Positions 60,493-64,000 of a stretch of DNA of 64,000 nt are shown in pieces (the first letter of the stretch is position 1; the number at the start of each line of letters is the position of its first letter). Source of the DNA: Alcanivorax hongdengensis A-11-3 (lineage in GTDB: Bacteria; Pseudomonadota; Gammaproteobacteria; Pseudomonadales; Alcanivoracaceae); assembly GCF_000300995.1 (NCBI RefSeq), contig NZ_AMRJ01000004.1, positions 62,001 through 126,000 of the forward strand, in the 5' to 3' direction. The position numbers were made by a program, and so were the translations under genes. The notes under the pieces were generated by a model. That model was not told where the DNA came from, did no database searches, and worked only from the letters and a program-made list of their open reading frames with translations.

Positions 60493-61146
60493 TCAGGTCA
60501 GTTGCAGGGTGCCAGTGGAGGCCACCGGCTCCTCGTTCCAGCGACACAGCAGCTCCGCCAGCGCCTGGGCCTGGATCTTCAGCGCATCCAGCTCGTCCGC
60601 CGTGCCCTTCTCACCATGAAACACCGGCAGCTTGCGCAATGACTGCACCAGCTCGTGGTCCGGCATCTGCATGCGTTTGACCTCCAGGGTCCAGCGAATG
60701 TGGTGGACAATCATGTGGAAGAAGGCCAGCCGGCTTTCCAGCGTGTAGGGGCTGTTATCGTCGTCATTGAAGTCATTGAAATCCAGGCTGGCAAGCACCG
60801 CTTCGCGGGCACTCTCTGCCACCTGGATACTGGCACTGCGCGGGGTCCCCAGCAGCATGGACAGGGTGCCGAACACCTCGCCGGGGGACACATAATAGAG
60901 CGGCGCGTCATCATCCTGCTCCGCCAGCACTTCAAGCTGCCCACGCAACAGAAAATAGAGGGTGGTATCCACGTCACCGGCTTTGATGATCTGCTCACCG
61001 GGGGCCGCCACCAGAATGCGGGTCTTGGTCTTGAGGAGTTCGAACTGACCGGGCTCACCCCGTGCCACTTCATTGAAAAACGGCACCCCGGACAGCAGTT
61101 GCCGGGTTCGCTCGATGCCGTACTGATCATCATTGGCCTGCTGCAT
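60493..61146 (-). CDS. Cyclic nucleotide-binding domain protein without HTH
   Basis: The protein has 217 residues from ATG 61146, with GGGGGAAAG upstream; a longer in-frame reading is rejected. A CRP-like cNMP fold fills about 25-125. IIKAGDVDTTLYFLLRGQLEV matches the phosphate-binding cassette region, and VFGTLSMLLGTPRSASIQV contains the R-S-A turn. No helix-turn-helix follows, so it is not a CRP-type regulator. The C-terminal 90 residues are helical and unrecognised. A possible promoter lies at 61181-61209 (TTGCCC, 17 bp, TAGCAT). Confidence 0.82.
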   Translation of the reverse strand: MQQANDDQYGIERTRQLLSGVPFFNEVARGEPGQFELLKTKTRILVAAPGEQIIKAGDVDTTLYFLLRGQLEVLAEQDDDAPLYYVSPGEVFGTLSMLLGTPRSASIQVAESAREAVLASLDFNDFNDDDNSPYTLESRLAFFHMIVHHIRWTLEVKRMQMPDHELVQSLRKLPVFHGEKGTADELDALKIQAQALAELLCRWNEEPVASTGTLQLT

Positions 61147-61263
61147 GCTTTCCCCCACAGCCCTTTTTTTATTTACGTCAATGCTAGAGGGCCGGCCCGC
61201 AACGGGCAACGACTAAACGCAAAATGTTGTGCAATCTCCTACACGGCAACTGGACAAATAACA

Positions 61264-61279
61264 CTGTTCATATTATCAG
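61264..61279 (+). promoter_or_regulatory. LexA operator (SOS box) upstream of lexA
   Basis: The sequence CTGTTCATATTATCAG fits CTG-N10-CAG with an AT-rich centre, the gammaproteobacterial LexA box. It lies about 150 bp before lexA and implies autorepression. Confidence 0.75.
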
Positions 61280-61431
61280 TAGTCATGCTAGTCTTAATCC
61301 AGCGGCCCACTCCAGGCAAACGAAACAGGCCGGGAATAGACGCCGCATCACGCTGATCGCAGCTCACTGCCGCTCGGCGTATCCGACAGCAGTGATGGCC
61401 GCCCGGCGGCCCGAACCACAAGGAGATGGGT

Positions 61432-62046
61432 ATGAGCAGCAAACTGACCGAGCGCCAGCAGCAGGTACTGGACTGCATCCGTGAATTCCAGAGCGATACC
61501 GGCATGGCCCCCACCCGGGCGGAAATTGCGGATCGCATGGGGTTCCAGTCCAAGAACGCCGCCTCCGATCATCTGCGTGCCCTGGAGCGCAAGGGGTACA
61601 TCAAGCTCCACAGCGACCGCTCCCGCGGTATCCAGCTACTGGATAATGCCTACTGGTCGGACGAGGAATTGCCGATTGTCGGCAAGGTGGCGGCCGGTGT
61701 ACCCATCGAAGCCATCGAGAATGTGGAGCGCACCGTGCCGGTGCCCCAGGGTCTGTTCAAGCAGCGCCCCACCTACCTGCTCAAGGTGCAGGGCGACAGC
61801 ATGATCGATGCCGGTATCTTCGACGGTGACCTGATTGCGGTGCGCAAGTCCAATGTGGCGCGCAGCGGTGAAATCGTGGTGGCGCGCATTGACGAGGAAG
61901 TCACGGTGAAGACCCTACGCTTGAACAAATCCAGTGCCACGCTGTTGCCGGCCAATGAGGCCTACGAGCCGATCAAGGTGCCGGCGGATCAGCTGGTGAT
62001 CGAAGGCATTTTCGTGGGGTTGATCCGTGATCCGAATTCTTTCTAG
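61432..62046 (+). CDS. lexA: SOS-response repressor LexA
   Basis: The protein has 204 residues from ATG 61432, which has AAGGAG 6 nt upstream; the ATG at 61426 abuts that site. The winged-helix domain reads LTERQQQVLDCIREF to about residue 65. The self-cleavage site is Ala88-Gly89 (VAAGVP). Ser123 (GDSMID) and Lys160 form the dyad, 37 residues apart as in E. coli. It represses the SOS genes until RecA stimulates cleavage. The next gene overlaps it by 20 bp and there is no sulA after it, unlike Pseudomonas. Confidence 0.97.
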   Translation: MSSKLTERQQQVLDCIREFQSDTGMAPTRAEIADRMGFQSKNAASDHLRALERKGYIKLHSDRSRGIQLLDNAYWSDEELPIVGKVAAGVPIEAIENVERTVPVPQGLFKQRPTYLLKVQGDSMIDAGIFDGDLIAVRKSNVARSGEIVVARIDEEVTVKTLRLNKSSATLLPANEAYEPIKVPADQLVIEGIFVGLIRDPNSF

Positions 62047-62506
62047 CGCCATCCTGCTTCTTTTGAGTACCAGTGTAATGTCAGACACCAACCTGCTTGC
62101 GCCCTGCCCGGACGCGCCTCACTGCGTGTCGAGCCTGGCCACGGACGAAAAGCACCATGTGGACCCGCTGGCGGTCAGTGACAACCGGGCGGACAGCATG
62201 GCGCGCATCCAGGCCGTGCTGGATACCCTGCCCCGGGTGGAATATGAAGTGGTGGGCCAGTCCCGCATCCAGGCACGCTTCAAGAGCCTGATTTTCCGCT
62301 TCGTGGACGATGTCACCTTCTACGTGCGTGAAGACGGCACGGCGGAAGTACGCTCGGCCTCGCGAATCGGCTATTACGATTTCGGCGTCAATCGTCGTCG
62401 GGTAGAATCCCTGCGCGAGCAACTGGCCGAGCCGACGAGCAATGACCGAACCTCACAACGAGACCCACAGCAAAACTACACCGGACAGTCCCATTCAATG
62501 GGCTGA
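62027..62506 (+). CDS. DUF1499 secreted protein
   Basis: The 159-residue protein uses a GTG start (62027) inside the end of lexA. The signal peptide is [19 protein letters not shown]. The mature part has [13 protein letters not shown] and [25 protein letters not shown] with [14 protein letters not shown], typical of DUF1499. The function is unknown. The last 65 bp overlap the tatD start in another frame. Shared expression with lexA suggests SOS control (inference). Confidence 0.82.
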   Translation: MIRILSSAILLLLSTSVMSDTNLLAPCPDAPHCVSSLATDEKHHVDPLAVSDNRADSMARIQAVLDTLPRVEYEVVGQSRIQARFKSLIFRFVDDVTFYVREDGTAEVRSASRIGYYDFGVNRRRVESLREQLAEPTSNDRTSQRDPQQNYTGQSHSMG

Positions 62507-63275
62507 CATTGGCGTCAATCTGACCGACAAGCAGTTTCATGATGACCGTGATGCTGTCATTGATCGGGCCCGGGCTGCCGGCGTCGACTGGCAGCTGCTT
62601 ACGGGCACCAATGTGGAAGAGTCTCGCCAGGCCATCGAACTGGCCCAGGCCAATGAGGGGCTGTTCGCCACCGCCGGCCTGCACCCCCACAGCGCGCGTT
62701 TCTACTGCGAAAGCCTGGAAAGGGATTTGCGCCATCTGCTTGCTCAGCCACCGGTAAAGGCCGCCGGCGAAATGGGGCTGGACTTCAATCGGGACTTTTC
62801 CCCCAGGCCGGATCAGGAGCGGGCCTTCGAAGCCCAGCTGGCAATGGCTGCGGAATACAACCTGCCTGTGTTTCTCCATGAGCGTGATGCCCATGAACGG
62901 TTTTTGCCGATTCTCAAGGCCCACCGGGATGCCATTCCCGGTGCCGTGGTGCACTGCTTCACCGGCAGTCGCGAGGCCCTGTTTCATTACCTGGATCTGG
63001 ATTGTCACATTGGCATAACCGGCTGGATCTGTGACGAGCGGCGGGGCAAACCCCTGGCTGAGCTGGTGCACAATATTCCGGATACGCGTCTGCTGCTGGA
63101 GACCGATGCGCCCTACCTGTTGCCCCGGGACTTACCCGGCGCCCCGCCGAAAAAACGCCGTAACGAACCCGCCCTGCTGCCCTGGATTGGCCAGCGCGTG
63201 GCCCAGCTGCGTCAGCAGCCCGTGGCGACCGTGGCCAGGCTGACTTATACCAATGCGACAACGCTGTTCAGTTAG
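62442..63275 (+). CDS. tatD: 3'-5' exonuclease / Mg-dependent DNase TatD
   Basis: The 277-residue TIM-barrel metallohydrolase has the TatD-type start [13 protein letters not shown] in place of the HxH metal motif, as in E. coli TatD. The further metal ligands are in [29 protein letters not shown] and [11 protein letters not shown]. It degrades DNA or RNA and is linked to oxidative DNA repair. It overlaps DUF1499 by 65 bp and meets the convergent DUF6482 gene with a 4-bp overlap. Confidence 0.93.
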   Translation: MTEPHNETHSKTTPDSPIQWADIGVNLTDKQFHDDRDAVIDRARAAGVDWQLLTGTNVEESRQAIELAQANEGLFATAGLHPHSARFYCESLERDLRHLLAQPPVKAAGEMGLDFNRDFSPRPDQERAFEAQLAMAAEYNLPVFLHERDAHERFLPILKAHRDAIPGAVVHCFTGSREALFHYLDLDCHIGITGWICDERRGKPLAELVHNIPDTRLLLETDAPYLLPRDLPGAPPKKRRNEPALLPWIGQRVAQLRQQPVATVARLTYTNATTLFS

Positions 63276-63574
63276 CTGTTAGTTCGCCAGTTATAGGGCA
63301 CGTCCAGCGGCGCCACCTCTCCATCCGGCTGGCCGACCATTTCCGCGTGGGCGGACTGGTGTACCAGACTGGCAGAATCCGTGGGCAGAAAGGCAAGCTG
63401 ATTGTTGGCATGCTCCGGGCCATTGAAGCGCATGACCCTGCCCTGCTCGTCCACCACCCAATAAAGGGTGCCTTCCAGCTGTACCTGAACGGTACACACA
63501 GACAATGTCACCGAGCGCAGCAGAATATGCTCGGCATGCCGTTTTTTCAGCGCTTTGACGGTTATCTTTTCCAT
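63272..63574 (-). CDS. DUF6482 family protein
   Basis: The protein has 100 residues from ATG 63574 with AAGGA upstream; the longer reading adds 13 residues without support. It starts [19 protein letters not shown]. It has strands in [20 protein letters not shown] and no signal or membrane segment. The function is unknown. It is 35 nt downstream of the glutaredoxin-like gene on the same strand. Confidence 0.75.
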   Translation of the reverse strand: MEKITVKALKKRHAEHILLRSVTLSVCTVQVQLEGTLYWVVDEQGRVMRFNGPEHANNQLAFLPTDSASLVHQSAHAEMVGQPDGEVAPLDVPYNWRTNS

Positions 63575-63609
63575 AAGGACATCCTTGCCCGGCGGCCGTG
63601 AAGCCGACA

Positions 63610-63837
63610 TCAAGTGTTGAGCAAAAACCGCTGCACCTCGAGCAGGCCGAATGGCCAGGCCAGCTCACACCCGTCCATGCACAGTACCGGAATGCGCTCG
63701 CCATAGCGGGCCAGCAGGGCATCATCTTCCGCCACATCCACCAGTGTCAGCGCCAGACCGGGGTCGACCATGCTTACCCAGTCACGGGCCTGCTCACAAA
63801 GATGGCAGCCCACGGTGGTGTAAAGGCGAACCGGCAT
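63610..63837 (-). CDS. Glutaredoxin-like protein (DUF836)
   Basis: The protein has 75 residues from ATG 63837, which has GGAGG upstream. The redox motif is CHLC at residues 11-14 (YTTVGCHLCEQA). A cis-Pro region follows in RIPVLCMDG. It is a short thioredoxin-fold protein and probably cytoplasmic. Its ATG overlaps the stop of the partial gene upstream as TGATG. Confidence 0.85.
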   Translation of the reverse strand: MPVRLYTTVGCHLCEQARDWVSMVDPGLALTLVDVAEDDALLARYGERIPVLCMDGCELAWPFGLLEVQRFLLNT

Positions 63838-64000
63838 CAATCCTCCACATGGCGGATGGCAAAACAGACATGAATACGATCATTGCGGCGGAAGTCCTCC
63901 GGGATACTCCAGCGGCTGATATCCTCCACGTGATACCACTTGCTGATACTCTCATCGAGCTGGAAGCGCCGGTAGTTACAGGAGAAATACAACACGCCAC
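63837..64000 (-). CDS. Partial hypothetical protein (C-terminal 53 aa, continues beyond window)
   Basis: An open frame with no stop enters from the right edge and ends at the TGA at 63837-63839. The fragment reads GVLYFSCNYRRFQLDES, then KWYHVEDISRWSIPEDFRRND, then HVCFAIRHVED. The TGATG overlap with the next gene argues that this frame is real. I recognise no domain in the fragment. Confidence 0.65.
   Translation of the reverse strand, partial: GVLYFSCNYRRFQLDESISKWYHVEDISRWSIPEDFRRNDRIHVCFAIRHVED

Noticed and set aside
63794..64000. A 68-residue minus-strand reading at the right edge
   Set aside because: Another frame reads as a normal protein and ends in a TGATG overlap with the next gene.

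Overview
The window is dense, GC-rich bacterial chromosome. It holds about 59 protein genes (two cut by the window edges), one gene broken by an insertion, and no rRNA, tRNA or CRISPR. The gene content (lpxK, kdsB, lolCD, Na+-NQR, PsrA-type regulator, LexA) marks a gammaproteobacterium. From memory the order closely follows a Pseudomonas aeruginosa block (about PA2973 to PA3011: sppA/HAD/rluC, rne, murB-ptp-kdsB-lpxK, exbBD, comEC, lolCD, nqr, gap, mfd, csiV, mtnP, nagZ, psrA, lexA, topA), but with insertions and losses. A marine relative such as Alcanivorax is the likeliest source. That is inference, not shown by any marker here.

Layout. 1-2314 (minus): rluC, HAD phosphatase, sppA (cut by the edge). 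2428-6105 (plus): rne with its promoter and a leader of about 480 nt. 6318-14896 (minus): one long overlapping cell-envelope operon comEC-exbB-exbD-msbA-lpxK-kdsB-LMW-PTP-murB plus a small ORF. 14995-17440: a DUF2062 membrane protein facing the lipoprotein exporter lolD with a single LolC/E permease. 17656-20571 (plus): a Pro/Ala-rich secreted protein and the agmatine-to-putrescine pair aguA-aguB. 20559-26974: accessory lipid or sugar genes (DUF2334 deacetylase, GT4 glycosyltransferase, sulfotransferase, GDPD, patatin) and a GNAT-peptidase C39 fusion. 27366-34697 (minus): complete nqrABCDEF with the maturation genes apbE and nqrM. 34967-42367: gap, a UDG-like gene, tesB, mfd, csiV. 42450-48558: a copper-radical oxidase coupled to a duplicated secreted partner, a small ORF, YebC, and a membrane-protein gene split by a 263-bp MITE-like element. 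48664-56834: thioesterase, flavoprotein, cysK, purine salvage (mtnP, hpt), MscS channel, nagZ, L,D-transpeptidase, psrA, DUF6586. 56922-64000: topA, usp, a cyclic-nucleotide-binding protein, lexA, DUF1499, tatD and small ORFs.

How the genes work together. The 6-17 kb block makes and exports the outer membrane: Kdo activation, lipid A 4'-kinase, lipid A flippase, peptidoglycan precursor and lipoprotein release. The nqr block is a self-contained respiratory sodium pump with its own flavin and iron maturation factors. nagZ and the YkuD protein process peptidoglycan. lexA and psrA carry visible operators. The most notable points are (i) the MITE whose removal, with one copy of a 4-bp target duplication, exactly restores a 242-residue reading frame, and (ii) the AA5-type copper oxidase translationally coupled to a duplicated protein predicted to start with histidine after signal cleavage.
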